A stretch of DNA of 64,000 nt from Cheiracanthium punctorium (lineage: Eukaryota; Arthropoda; Arachnida; Araneae; Cheiracanthiidae), in contig JAWZYV010012352.1 of the NCBI GenBank assembly GCA_038373885.1, positions 310,001 through 374,000 on the forward strand. The letters are read 5' to 3'. Below are positions 1-12,550 of the stretch, one piece after another. The first letter of the stretch is position 1, and each line of letters opens with the position of its first letter. The position numbers and the translations under genes were made by a program. Under the pieces are notes generated by a model, which saw only the letters and a list, made by a program, of their open reading frames with translations, did not search any database and had not been told where the DNA came from.

Positions 1-1725
1 TGCTTTTGTTTTTTTATCAAGTTTATTTTCTTAGTAACAACATTAGCGTCTCGTGTATTTAGAAATGTAATAAATATTAATAAAATAATATCCCAAACTT
101 ATTGCATTTTTAGTATTCTTTTCTGCAAGGCAGTATTCTATAATTGCCATCATCTCTTTTACGCAGCTTAAAACTCTTAGCTAAAATTTTTCTCAGCCCA
201 ATACACTAATTGTAGAAAAAAGTAGGTATTTTTTTTCTCCTTCACAGAATTTATTATCGTGCTATTTTAGAATACTTAACTAAAAAAGTGCACGTTTAAA
301 ACAGATTAATGTCCATGTAAAGCACCTTCAAAAAATCGAAACTGCATAAAATGCAAGATGCCGTAATTTAAAAGCAATCCCGCTAATTACCTGCACAACT
401 TTAAAACAAAGTTTAATTTAGATGCTCAAGATTTATATCGGAAAAAACAGGAGAAAAAAACTTCTCTGAAGACGTTAACTTTTTTACACCGCAGTCTACA
501 AAGTACATAAACAAGTCATAAAACAGCTAATGGTAAAAGAATAAAAAGAGAGAATTAACTACCCCTTCGGTTATCAAAGTCCGGCAAAAGTGCTATTACA
601 ATAATTTTGCAAGCAATTGCGGAGCCATCCCGAGCATGCTAATGTGCAAGGAGAATTTATTTGTAATTACGAAATCTACCAGCACCGGACCCCCGACCTT
701 ATAAACCCCTGCGCCCACTAAACGTGATTATGGAAGTACATTTGAATGCAATAAACATGGATTTCCAGTTGTCTACAAAGAGTAAATAAACATTATAATT
801 TGAAACTAAGTGACGTGTTTAAGAGTCGTGAATGCACGAAAGGATATGATATGTATGTAATGAGCAGCATGAATGCAAGTGTTGAAGAGATGCAGCGATC
901 AAAAAAAGCACATGCAAAGGTAAGTTTAGTTGCGTTGGATTGCTAAGATGACGAATGTAATTGCGATTGTAAAGAATACTGAGGTTTTAGTTCATTTTTT
1001 ATGCACTCAATTATTTTTTTTCCAACTTGATGATGATGATTACCGCTGCATTTCTAGAATAATTTAATCTTGATACTTCTTCTGAAAATGGATTTTATTT
1101 TAAGTTGCGAGGCTCAGAAACTGAATACAAATTATGTTTAGAATACGCTACGCGCAGAAACTGGACTGGACTACAACAGCTTCGTTAAATTAACTAGGTT
1201 GATTAAGTAGGAACATTGAAGGGTGCCCCAAAATAGCTCTCAAATTGCAAGTTGTTTTATATTTTTTATGTAGTTATAATTTCGAGTCTGATCAAAAATC
1301 ATACCTCCTATTTACCGTCATTGAGGTTAGTTTTGATTGCTCTCTTTTTCGAGGTTTTTTTTTTTTTTTTGTTATCTATTAAGGTGACGAAGCACCATAA
1401 AAATGAGCCCTTTGCTTTTCAGGGGCAATCAGATGTGACTCTTAAGCTCATGAAGTGATTTTAAGCTATAATAAATCATAAAATTTAGTAAAAGGCGAAC
1501 TGCGGTAAAAGTCAAGGGATAAATTTGATGTACTATTGGCGAATTCAGTAGTCAAGTCGGAAAACTTCATTAAAAATTTCATGGACAGATAATTGCGTGT
1601 ACGAAAAGATAGGCATATACTGCATGTGTCGGGTTTATCACTTAACATCAACTCATGGATAAGAACAAGATGGGGATTTTAATACATTTAAATGAAAATA
1701 AAATTGATTTATAGCAACAGTTCAA
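1..1725. other. AT-rich noncoding, nothing recognised
   Basis: There are no ORFs beyond 68 codons, no repeat shared with the rest of the window and no splice-flanked open segment I could support. Confidence 0.6.
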
Positions 1726-2170
1726 CCCTTCAACGCGCAGTGTCCTCGTCGTAAGGACACCGAACTCTGACGTTTGACAGTTGTCAACCACGAAGAGTAA
1801 ATCTGATTTCTATAAAGACGCTTGATGGGGACATAGTTACACGAGAATCTTACTTTTTAGACATCATTTCCCGTAAAAATTGTCGATTATTTGTAAAATT
1901 ATCGTGATTATTTTTAAAAGAGCTGTCATCTGCTGAAAACCTAAAGAATAGGATGGAAATACATTGATATACGAGGACAACTGGATAGACTGCCAAATGC
2001 TGAAAAAAGGGCAGCCCTTGCCATCGCTCTATTTAACTACCAGAAATACAGCGGTAGATCGAATCGTTATCGCGTGCCACAGATCTAGAGACCATTTTTG
2101 ACACAGCTATTTGAGCGATGAGAACGATTGCCCTTTTTTCGGCATAGGGAAACGGTTGCGCTTCAAGGAG
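1726..2170 (+). mobile_element. piggyBac-like MITE, copy A (oldest, longest)
   Basis: It starts CCCTTCAACGCGCAGTGT and ends in a block matching GGTTGCGCCTCAAAGGG of the other copies, but the TTAA sites have decayed (TCAA on the left, none on the right). Unlike the other copies it keeps one arm of an internal palindrome in full (AATGCTGAAAAAAGGGCAGC through CACAGATCTAGAGACC) plus a remnant of the opposite arm. It is 445 bases long and noncoding. Confidence 0.75.
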
Positions 2171-5103
2171 ATACGTTACTTTTAATGTGAAACCGTATAT
2201 TTCATGCATAGATTTACAAACAAAGGATCATTCCTTAATGTTTTAATCTATTGAAACACTGATTAGGTGCAGTAACAAAAAATTTAGAAATACTATGATC
2301 ATTCACTTATTTTTTTTTCACATAAAATATATCGTTTTAAAGTGTCTCGCATTAAATGCTATTTAATTACTGCATACCGCCATTAAATATTTTTCAAAAA
2401 TCTCACATGCACACAGAAAAAAATACCCTAATTCAGCCCTTCAGATGACAGCATACAAACTAAATTTAAAGTAGATTTTCTGGATTAACAATTAAAAAAA
2501 GTAACTGTCAACATAAATGCATTGGAATTTAAAGTTCTTTGCGCTAAAACATATCAGTGTCAGAAATTCTGGAAATATAGTACGTCAAAGCAAAAAAAAA
2601 AAAAAAAATGGAATTGGTTCTACAGATTGAGAAAAGAAATCGAACTCGGGTTTTCAAAAGCAAGACATATCTCTGTATATATTTGTATTATTAAGAGCTG
2701 AGCTCTTGAGATACAGCCCTTATGTTAAAATGCCTAGCTGGAGTAGTTACTTTCAAAAACTGATCCATATTTACACCTGCTCAAAAAAGTATTGGAGTAA
2801 TAGCCAAATCTCCTGTTATAGTTTTGTGAATAACTAATTACTTTTTAGAAAAACACAAAATTAAATAGAAAATATGAAAAGAGTTTCCCTTTTGAGCAGT
2901 GAACGAACTCTTTTTCAGAATTATACGACAACAATTTCTATTTTTGATCAAATTTCGTTAACTGTCCATTTAAAGTTATAAACTTGACAGACATTTAGTT
3001 TAGATGCGTTTTCTCATTTAGCTGAATCAATAATATGATATCATTATAAATAATTCATGAATTTTTTCTTTAAGATTCTACCAAAATTTAAATAATTGTA
3101 AAAAATAATAAATAATATTATGCTAGTTCCAAATATAAGAAAGCGCATTTTTCAAGAAAAATAAAATAAAGTTTAATTACCTAGTATTATTAGCATTCTG
3201 TTTTTGCCGTAGGTATTCCAATTATTTGCATTCGCTTCAAATAATGATGTATTAATTATTTTCAAATATTAAACTACAAAATGGATTTGTTTTATCAATA
3301 CATGTAATTTAGAATTTCTTTTCCTTTTCCTCTTTTTTAATGTAATGCAGCATTGGAATTTTACGTTCACCTTCCGGATATTTTCTACCAATTAACGAAT
3401 TTCACCAGACAATTTTGCTAACCAATCACGTGAGCAGCTTGCTCGGGAAATAATGTGCTTGCTTATCATTAACTTTAATATAAAGTTTATAAATGTTAAT
3501 AAAGAAGAAGGTTAACAAGTATACCTAGTATTGGAAAAAAATATATATATACCCTTCGGAATTTTTGTTTCGATTAAAAATTTACTTTTCAAATTGAAAT
3601 TTCAATTATTAAGAAATGACGTCTACATCTTACAGCCGATAACTTTCAAAAATGGTCATTTAACCAGGTGCTTGATTGACGAACAAGTTGTTTTTCGTCC
3701 TCCTTTTCAACGTATGTTTTACATTACGTATAGCATATTCTCAAACACTCGACATTTCATAAATATTAATATTTTGCACAAAGAAGTATGACAGACGTCC
3801 AAACAAAAATGTCAAAAGTTTATGATATGGTAGTTTGGGATTTGTATGAGTCTTAATAAATCACGTTTAATCCGTCTTTTCCCATCAAGCTTTTCAAACG
3901 ACCCACCCTTAAAATACGCCCAAAAGAAAACACCCAATTATTTTTATTTACTCGGTTTATCTTTAAAGCCTAAATAAAACTAGTGGACTGATAAACGTGT
4001 TCTGGGATGTAGAAAATCGACTAAGATAACTTTAGAAAGATAACGACACTTAAAAAGCAAGGTTGCGTATGCATTTGGGAGAAGACGAGAAAGAAAAAAA
4101 CAGAGAATTAACACACACCTTCAGAAATTGGCACTTAAGAGAGTTGCCAATAAAATTGCTAGTAAGAGCAATGCTAATAAAATTACGGACATTGTCCATT
4201 TCGCTGGTGGTCTTTATAAAGCGGGGTTTAACATTCCGAGGAGTTTACAAAGAAATATTTTTAAGTTATCAATGAATTTGGAGCGTTCTTATTGAGGGGG
4301 ATACGAGAAGACTAAAATATTTTAAAGGAAAAAGAACAAAATAATATTTGACAGTACTAGGTTAAGCCTTATTAACTTTTTTAATCTTACGTAAAACGTA
4401 CGATTAAAAAAGTTATCTTTCCGTACGAAATCAAGTCTACGAGAATAGAAAGACCTAATTTTTTTTTATTATTATTAACAGCACAAATTGTATCTGAAAT
4501 GAACTTTTTACCTATTAGAAAAGTATTTATTCCACTACCACTGAGCATAGCAGGTGTCAAAAAGGAATAAGTCAAAACTTAATCGATAAAAGTGAGGACG
4601 GTTACCTTATCCAAGTTTTAACGCTTGAAGAATTCAGTAATGGACAATTTTTTTTTTATCTTAAAGTGACTCAGTAATAAAATACATGATTCATTGTGAA
4701 TAGTGACTGTGTTGATAAACAGAAGGAAATGCACTTTTCTAGGCATTAAAAAGGAATCAGTGGTAGTGGAATAAATACTTTTCTATAATTTGACTCTATA
4801 AATTGTTAATTTAATCACGTATGTGTGCACAGCACATGCTTCGTGGCTTTAAGCAGTCAAGAGTTCGTGCCCCCCAGCACTCTCGCCTCCTCTCCCTTTC
4901 CCCCGCCCTCAAAATAAAAACACAAAATAACAACACCCCGTTGTTTTCTATATTAAGGAATAAAAAGTATTACAAGTACTTTTGCTAACTGACAATTATT
5001 AAAAGGCTTTTAAATTTAACCAAAAATTTTTCTTAGGTAATAAAGAAACAGCGAGAAATAGTCTATGAAAAAATACTGCTTGGTAGTTAAATTTATTTAA
5101 TGA
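2171..5103. other. AT-rich noncoding, nothing recognised
   Basis: Homopolymer runs (A run near 2589) and short unsupported ORFs only. A C-rich stretch at 4869-4907 is simple sequence. Confidence 0.6.
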
Positions 5104-5117
5104 AACTCATAAAACTG

Positions 5118-5378
5118 GCCTAAGCATCGCACAGTGGTTATGTCACTGGAAATGGTAGACGGGCGAAGTGTGAAGGTCCCGGGTTCTCGGGTCCCATCAC
5201 GCGCCCGTCGACCTAACCGTTCGGAGTGTTCCGTGGTTTTTCTCCGAAACTTAGCGCAAATACGGGTTTGGACCCCTTAGAAAGACTCCCCACAGAGGGC
5301 AACACGCCTCGTGTTGTTCTTTTGATTTATAAGCGGACTTCGAGCCAAGCACACAAATCCGATATACATGTTCACAAC
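5118..5378 (+). mobile_element. SINE B, full copy with target duplication
   Basis: AACTCATAAAACTG occurs at 5104-5117 and again at 5379-5392, a 14-base target-site duplication. The body starts with a tRNA-like head with TCGCACAGTGGTTA (A-box-like) and a B-box-like GGGTTCTCGGGTCCC. A shared core follows: CGTTCGGAGTGTTCCGTGG, TTTTCTCCGAAACTT, then CCCCTTAGAAAGACTCCC and GAGGGCAACACG. It is noncoding and presumably mobilised by a LINE in trans. Related copies lie at 11165, 17487, 27860, 45410 and 61735. Confidence 0.85.
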
Positions 5379-5392
5379 AACTCATAAAACTG

Positions 5393-8300
5393 CCACACAA
5401 AAGAAAAACTCGAAGGTTCTCATATTTGCAAAAGAGCTGATGAAGTCTGTTCGGCTTTAAAATATTTGTCGTTTTAAATGCCTTTCACCATTTCTTTCCT
5501 GTCGTAAACGTTCAAATTTTGATTGCACATTACAAACACAACCAGAAATGGTACTTTCAGCCTGTCTTATTGAAACAATAATACTCTTATTGGAACTCCA
5601 CCAATTTATTAAAGACGAGAGCATTAAAGCCACAAAAGGAACTTGAGTGCAGAGAATGCATCAACTAAAATGCAGGGGGGTCCAGCTTCAAACATCTTTT
5701 AAGCTTCAAGGAACAGGAGATAACAGCGGAACGTAATGAGTCCTCTGGTCGTTAGAAACTACAGATATAAGACGATTATAGACAAAGGGATTTAAATCGT
5801 ATTCACCATATTCTCGATAGACTGAAAACAGAACATTCACTCACAGTCAAGTTCTAACAGATACGGAATAGAATTCCCCTCCGTATTTCACATTGATTGT
5901 TTGTTCCCTCCTCCACATTTCAAAGGATTTAAGAGGGACAGATACTTTGTTATTTGTTTACAAAAATTTCCATTTGTTGCTACAATTTAAGTGAAAGGCG
6001 AATAAAAGAGGGAACAAAGATTTGAAAGTTTTCAGTTTGACAAGAATTTTGCAGTCAATTCATAGTTACGACACAATACACACAATTTGTTTGAAATTTC
6101 TAGAGCAGAATAGGGTACGAATTTTAAACCATGCTGAACTTAAAGAAAATCTAAACAAACTATATCACATAAGAATGTTCTTATTGATATAAGATAAGTA
6201 GTGATTTATTCCCAGAATGTTTTACAATTTTTTTCACACATGTATACCCCTCTTAAGCTTATTTGTACTAGTTATAAATTTTCATTTTTATAAATATATT
6301 GGGAGTATAAGTTTAGTCTATTGTCTGTCGTCCTGTAAAATAACATGAAGGAGATAATGGGCTCGAAAAGGGTAATTATAGCGTTAAATTTATACACAGT
6401 TTGAGAAAAAGCTATTTACACCAATAGCAATAATTCAGTGGTTTCTAATTATAAATTTTTACTTTTTTAAAGTCTATTTATAATTTTTTTTTAATTTGAA
6501 AAGTCCTATACAAACTATAATATTTTTAGTTGCTCTTTCGATTTTTGAAACACACATACATAACATACATAAACACATTTACTCCAATTCATTGTTAAAC
6601 TTTATCGTTGCAAGATGAAATTTCAGCCAGTTGACTCTAGTGAACTATATCAGTATTCAGGAAAGTTACTTGTATAGCAGCAATGTCTATTATTTTAAGA
6701 GTAAAGGACTCTTTAAGTTTGAATTTTTTCGTTACGAATATATGATGCATTTCTCACTGCTTTCCTTCATTAACTATTTTTAATGAAAAATATTATTTTG
6801 TTTCTTTTATATATGCTTGCCTTTTTTCCCCACTTCAAATCGAAGTTCTGGATTAGACACGAAAGCAAAATCACAGCATTAAAGTATGCACAACATTAGT
6901 ATCACATCATTAAAGTATCAGACTTTATATTGCGAATTTTCCTTTAGATAAACTAGTAAATCATAAACTTTTATGAAAAATAATAATGATGATGATGATA
7001 ATAATAACAATAATTATGTAATGTAAAGAAAACTACATATAAAGTAGGCAAGTGTGGAAACAGCAAGTAATAAAATTAGTAAAATCTTTGTATAATAACA
7101 CACATAAAACGGTACTAATGAATAAGGTGATCATGTCGAGTGGTACAAAAGGTCCGCTCTTCATCAGTTGTGGATAAAAGTTCAACCATCTACCAGAGTA
7201 GAAAGGCTAGAACCTAGCTATCAGCTAGCTTTAAACTCTAGCTTACTCGTATATGGATGGTTAATTTTTATTTATTTATTTATTTTTTAACTGATGAAAG
7301 GCAAAATTTTCGTTCCATCCGAAATGATCAATTTCTTGATAAGTACCGTTTTATGGGTGTTATTAAACAGTTTTGTTATTTTTAATCCTATGTAAAGCTT
7401 TTGTTGAATATTCTTGTTACAGCAAATAATATTTTAATGAAAGTCGATCACTTCATCAATTTAGTATTGCGGAAGGAAGGAAGCCAAATTTTGGCAGTGT
7501 TTTACGGATTCAAATAGTAAATGTTGTTTATGAATATTAATTTTACCAAACTTTTTCTTCTAGGAACACGCCGCAGAGTCTTTTATCCGACGCATCGCAA
7601 AGTTAAAAAGTTCAAATAAACAGCCACCATTAAATTTGATGATACTCTATGCAGCGCCAGCTGAAAACGGAATTTTGAAGTCAACATTTGCATACATTTA
7701 CATTCAGAATCCATGTTATTAAAATAAAGCAGTTTATAAGGTAGGGTGGAATGTAAGGGGGGTGGGTGCAACGGAAAGAAAAGCTGGATTGGAAAAGTTT
7801 GATATCATCCGATTAAAACTTTAGATATCAGTAGGTTTAGCATATTGTGCTGCCGATGAGTGTTATGGATAACTGTCATTATTATTTGAATATGAAAGAT
7901 ATTTAGATTTTCGGAGAAAGGCGATAGGGAAAGGAATTATCCGTATATATTATTTTGAAATCACATGCATGGTAAACGTCAGAGAAAAATCAGGTAAAAA
8001 TTAGTTAATTCTTAACATTTCAATATTTTTTCGGTTAAGAGAATTGTATATATCTATCTTTAAGTCTTTTTGTACTGAAATTACATAAAAGTACCATGAG
8101 AATAAATTAATTTTAAAATATTTTATTAATTTCGCAACAATTAAAGCAACAATTTTTGAAATTTATAGTGGAATAGGAGATTGTACAGGAAAGGCAAACA
8201 TTATCGTAATGGGCTTTTTCTGGTCAAACTGGAGGTTTTTAATAGCATTCTGTAAAAATTACCTATGGCGTTCCAAATCATATACATGACTATGCAAATA

Positions 8301-8579
8301 AACAAATAACTTTACATAAATTGAAACCTTTGAGTACTTTTATACCGATCTCTGATGAAAATGCGAAATGAATGACATAAGAAAAAAAAAAGTACTGTTA
8401 TTCCTTCAGATTAAAACTGAAATGTAAGCTTACCATAGAAAATGCTTTATTTTCTGCTTCAAAAATACAACGAGTAAAATCTTGATATTCATTAACTGAA
8501 CTTACCTAAAAAAGCAAAGGAAAACAATTTAAATCATTGAGCAGATCATACAAAGTATACTTTATGCTTTTCAGTAATT
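5393..8579. other. AT-rich noncoding
   Basis: Nothing recognised apart from a GAT/AAT microsatellite-like run near 6980-7015 and a TTTA run near 7268-7284. Confidence 0.6.
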
Positions 8580-8873
8580 TGTTGTCCCCAACGGACTTCG
8601 CCATTTAAATAGTCACTAAATGCAACTTTTTTGAACCATGTGACTAGCTTATAAATCATGTGACCCTAGGTAATAAAAGTGGAAACACCGTCGAGAGAGC
8701 GGATTTTTCGTGACCTCTGTTGATACATAAATCTGTGTGAAAAGCTGTTAAAATAAAAATATGTTATAAAACAGGCGTATTTCTTTAATTCGCCGAAGGC
8801 ACGGCCACGAGAATTGGGGATGCCTTTGTGCCCCCTCCGAGGAATATCGTGAAGCCCCGCCCAGACTACAACA
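8580..8873 (+). mobile_element. possible solo LTR, about 294 bp
   Basis: The stretch begins TGTTGTCCCC and ends ACTACAACA, so the first and last six bases are inverted (TGTTGT/ACAACA), as in many LTRs. Inside are a TATA-like AATAAAAG near 8672 followed by a GC-rich start-like block, AATAAAAATA near 8753 as a possible polyadenylation signal, and an unusually GC-rich tail. Against it, no target duplication is evident and no internal retroelement sequence adjoins it. Confidence 0.35.
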
Positions 8874-10677
8874 GCACACCCAACAGCGGCAACCGATTAT
8901 ATCTCAACGTACCATGAGCGTTACAACTGAACGAAATTAAGAGCAAGCCTAGCTCGGGAGTCAAAAGTGGTGGTGTTGTATATATGTAAAACAATTATTT
9001 TTTTGTCTTTTTATTTGTTTGTGTGTTTTACCGATGGATTTAGCAATTTGCACAGGGTTGAAAAAATGTTGTGGGAAAAATTTAGCTACTTCAAAAACTA
9101 AAAATCCTTTCTTTCGCCATTTTTTTTTCCCTATAGCCATCTCATTCACTTGAGAACGTGATTGCAGATAATAGAATAGTAAATTGAAAATAATCAATGT
9201 AACAAAAATGGATTTACGGGAACCGATATCAATAAAATAATTCTTTTTTCGTTTCTTTGAAATTCATAACAATAATACAGAGCCATTTTTTTTAAAAAGT
9301 CATCTCGATACCTGAAATCTTAAAGAGAAGAAGAACGAGACACATCTTCATTCTTGACAATTTTATCTGAGCTCAATTTAAAGCTTCACTTATCTGCTCT
9401 ATTTGGAGACAGGGGGTGGGGGATTTTAACTTTTTAGACGCCGTAAAAAAGATAAATCCAAACGGCTGTCTGAAATTTATATATTTCCTTACAGAATATT
9501 TCTTAGAAGATGCTATAGATCCGAGATAAAAAGGATATAAGTTTATTCCAGCTATTGAGTGTGTTTCTAGACTTTGAAAAAGTGGAAAAGCTAGCTTGTT
9601 GAGACTCTTTTTTTCATTATTATTACTGATGGCGAGGTGAACAATTTGCACGATGTATTTCACTAAATTCTTATCAAACAATTTAGAAAATAACGTAACA
9701 TTCTGATTAAAAAATGGCTATTTTTTATGAATTGAACCTTTCTTTTTTTAAAGAAGTGTGTAACATTTATAGACAAAAACTAAGATGCTTTTAAGTATTG
9801 AATATTTAAAAATAATTTAAGTGAACTTTCCAGCATTCCAATATGTATTATAGTACCATAAGAATATAGTAATTTAATTTTGAATTTCAGTAAAATGCAC
9901 ATTTGTTGTTGTTGTTGTTGTTGTTTTTTGTTATTTAATAGATGTGTAATATTTAACAGACAGAATGATACATTACTCATATCGTTTACATAACCAAAAT
10001 GACTAGCATTTAATTATTAAAAATTAAAGTAATATATATTTTTTATTTATGACCATATCATACATACCATAAAGCAGGAAAAAATTGCTGTTAATATCAT
10101 TCAGGAAAATCAATAGCTGAAATCATTTTATTTTTGAGCTTGTAAATTAAATTGGAATGACTTGATTCTTTTTCGACTGTCTTTCAAATATATTTTCCCT
10201 GAAGACTTCTAAGGATTTTCTATTAGTAAATCAAGTTTCATAATTATAAAAAAGAAACAAACAAAAAAAAGGAAAAAAAATCAGAAAGGTCTAGGGAAGT
10301 ATAAAATTTCTTTGAAAGGGGGTATCAGGCCTCCTTTATATTTCCAAAACACTTAACTCTTTCGGCACACCCTTCGGCGAGATGATGTTAAATGTCTTCC
10401 AGAGGGCCCTGGAAGGAACATAATAAACTCCCCCACGTTTTCATATCATCTGGGGGTATTCCTTATTTTTCGGGTCATAAATTTTCTTCGTCTGACAGAT
10501 AAAAATAGAAGTAGTAGTAGTAGTAGGAGAAGGAGGGAGTAGAAACTTCTGTGGATAAAGGACTCAAAAGCAGAACGGCAGCCGAGTTTATAACCCACGA
10601 GTCTTCGGCTAAGTTTACGGTTCGGAATGTAAAGGGGAAAAGAGCAAAAGGAGAATGTATAGAAATCGGACTCTAAA
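8874..10677. other. AT-rich noncoding
   Basis: Contains the TTG microsatellite and a GTA run near 10510-10526. The segment 10360-10620 is less AT-rich but shows no frame, inverted ends or repeat partner. Confidence 0.6.
9903..9926 (+). repeat. (TTG)n microsatellite
   Basis: About seven TTG units. On the minus strand they read as a glutamine run in a 66-codon ORF (9780-9980) that has no other sign of being coding. Confidence 0.95.
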
Positions 10678-10681
10678 TTAA

Positions 10682-11056
10682 CCCTTTGAGGCGCAACCCT
10701 TTCCCAATGCTGAAAAAAGGGCAGCCGTTGCCATCGCTCGACTTAACTACCAGAAAGATGGCGGACGATCGAAACGTTCATAGCGTGCCACAGATCTAGA
10801 GACCCTTTTTTGACGCAGCTGGCTGTGCCTGGCACAGCCAGCTGCATTGGGCAATCTATCCAGCTGTTCTCGCATTCTTCCATTTCTCAGCAGATGTCAG
10901 TGCTGTTAAAAATAATCGTGACAATTTTTTACGGAAAATGACGTTCTAAAAAGTAAAGGATTCTCGTGGAGCTATGTCACCCGCAACTTGTGACTGGCAA
11001 CAGTCAAAACGTCAGAGTTTGGTGTTCCCAGAGCGGGAACACTGCGCGTTAAAGGG
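10682..11056 (-). mobile_element. piggyBac-like MITE, copy B
   Basis: It is bounded by TTAA at 10678-10681 and 11057-11060. The ends are CCCTTTGAGGCGCAACCC and, inward from the right, CCCTTTAACGCGCAGTG. TTAA target sites with CCC-starting termini are the hallmark of piggyBac transposons (established knowledge). It is 375 bases, nonautonomous, and contains a perfect palindrome at 10815-10845. Confidence 0.9.
10815..10845. repeat. perfect 15-bp inverted repeat, 1-base spacer
   Basis: Arms GCAGCTGGCTGTGCC and GGCACAGCCAGCTGC are separated by one T. It marks the centre of the larger palindrome inferred for the ancestral piggyBac-like element. The right arm sequence stops matching just after this core in copy B. 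Confidence 0.95.
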
Positions 11057-11164
11057 TTAAACGTATTTTTTTGAAAGTATGAATAATTTTATCCAATTCA
11101 TAAAATTTCAACTCAGTTCAGTTGTGTATTGTGTTCAAAGGAAACCTACACGAAGGGTATCTGA

Positions 11165-11345
11165 CTGGGAGGGGGGGGGTACCCTGGGCGGAGAACTTTT
11201 TAAGGGGTTCTAATGCGCATTTATGTTACATGTGTAGAAACCATCTAAAAATCTAGACCATTTGATCGGGAGGCGCGCGGTAGGCGAGAACCCTGGACCT
11301 TCTCACTTCAGCCATCCACCATGTTCAGTTTCTTATCCACTATAC
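11165..11345 (-). mobile_element. SINE B relative, reverse
   Basis: On the minus strand it reads GAACATGGTGGATGGCTGAAG, AAGGTCCAGGGTTCTCGCC, then a GTTTCTACA block and AACCCCTTAAAAAGTTCTCC, the order of the family. A ten-base G run at its outer edge (near 11171) may be a degenerate tail or a separate hAT remnant. Confidence 0.6.
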
Positions 11346-11349
11346 CTAA

Positions 11350-11487
11350 CAGTCAACTCGCGGTAACTCGAAGTCTCATATGCGAATATTCGTTGAATAT
11401 CTCAAAGTTTTCATGAAACCATTAAACAGTTTAATATTTTGAACAGAAAATTATCTCTATTTTCGAAATCTTGTCCTTTAAGTGGAA
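11350..11487 (+). repeat. dispersed repeat, pogo-like end, copy 1
   Basis: This stretch begins CAGTCAACTCGCGGTAACTC and matches 12133-12267 in the same orientation over about 135 bases, with many substitutions. Shared words include ATATTCGTT, TTTTCATGAAACC and the phrase around ATCTCTA and TTCGAA. The CAGTCAACTCGCG start resembles a Tigger-type terminus, but no inverted partner was found. Confidence 0.5.
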
Positions 11488-11542
11488 GTTTTTGTGAAAA
11501 TTTCAATTCATTTCATGCTTGAAAGACTCATAAAATAATATA

Positions 11543-12108
11543 CAGTGAAACCTCTGAATAACGCTCACCCGTGGGACTATCCAAAAGTGACCGTCCTTAG
11601 GAGGTGGCTGTTGTTTGGAGGTTTAATATTAAATAAGTTAAAATAAACAAAGTTAACAATAGGCACAAAAATACTTTACTTTAGCATCGCTAAATCTCAT
11701 TTATTTTAATTTACATTTAAAAAATCGGTTATTCGCGATTGCTTTGTTTGAAGGCAAATATCTTTTTCCGAAGAAATAATAATATTTGTTGCTTTTCCGT
11801 ATAAATCATCATCATTTTTCATTTAAAGCAAAATTTTGTATCGCACGAAAGTTTGTCGGACCATCGGAATATGTTTCGATTTTAGTAGCACGTGTATCTT
11901 GTGACTGTTCCATGCTCTTGTCCGTTTCCTCATCACTTATTTCTTCTACTGTCATATTTTCTATCGATTAGATCTGCTTAGTGTCAAATGTAGCAAAAAC
12001 ACCCAAATCTCTGCCCAGGCTAACTAACTCGCTGGCTTTCACATATCCATCCATGACCCTTCTCTCCACCTTATCAAAAACTCCACTAAAAGTATCAATG
12101 AAATCAAT
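11543..12108 (-). mobile_element. truncated pogo/Tigger-like DNA transposon
   Basis: The 3' end lies at 11543 next to a TA, with terminal bases CAGTGAAACCTCTGAATAAC, the usual pattern for pogo-family termini. Internal to it are an AT-rich untranslated stretch and the transposase remnant at 11706-12108. No matching 5' terminus is visible, so the element is 5'-truncated. A similar terminal block, with the shared words GTGGGAC and CCAAAAGTG, occurs at 28060-28145. Confidence 0.5.
11706..12108 (-). pseudogene. decayed pogo/Tigger-like transposase C-terminus
   Basis: Read on the minus strand, one frame runs about 98 codons with a single internal TAA. It reads like real protein: VFDKVERRVMDGYVKASELV, then an acidic stretch EEISDEETDKSMEQ, then PTNFRAIQNFALNEK. 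After a frame disruption, a short RITDF-like tail ends at a TAA near 11706. Acidic C-terminal regions followed by a short xITDFF-type tail are typical of Tigger/jerky-type DDE transposases (family knowledge). A plausible terminal repeat of the same element, CAGTGAAACCTCTGAATAAC, lies at 11543 after a TA. The 5' part is missing, and the region beyond 12130 belongs to a different repeat. The fragment is non-functional: one stop, at least one frameshift and no catalytic region. Confidence 0.55.
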
Positions 12109-12132
12109 TCAAAATTCGCTAACTATTCATGA

Positions 12133-12267
12133 CAGTCAACTCGCGATAGTACGAAGCCTTACAAGATGAATATTCGTTTATCTCGGAAATTTTCATGAAA
12201 CCCAATACAGTTTTATATTCTTAACGAAAAATCATCTCTAATTTCGAAGTCTGCTCACTTAAGTCGA
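12133..12267 (+). repeat. dispersed repeat, pogo-like end, copy 2
   Basis: Diverged direct copy of 11350-11487, starting CAGTCAACTCGCGATAGTAC. The two copies flank the transposase remnant but point the same way, so they are not its terminal inverted repeats. They may be ends of a second element that split the first. Confidence 0.5.
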
Positions 12268-12550
12268 AACTATAGTTAACTCAGTTGACTTAACCGAATC
12301 ACAAAAGATCGTTGTGAATACGTTACAGCTTGCGATACGTTACAGTAACAAATGCGAATTACAATCAATGAGCTTGAAATAGAATCCAAGTACAGAACTT
12401 TAAGGTGGGGTAGGGCATGTAATAAAAAATCAGAATCGCATACCAATGTGGATCAAAATTGCTGTTTACACTTACCTGTTTATAATTCATTCGCGAAAAG
12501 TGTTGAAGCATTTGTCTAATTTCTTAACCAAGTTCCATACACAATGGCCA

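Noticed and set aside
9780..9980. Polyglutamine protein on the minus strand
   Set aside because: The glutamine run is a TTG microsatellite, and the rest of the 66 codons shows no conserved feature.
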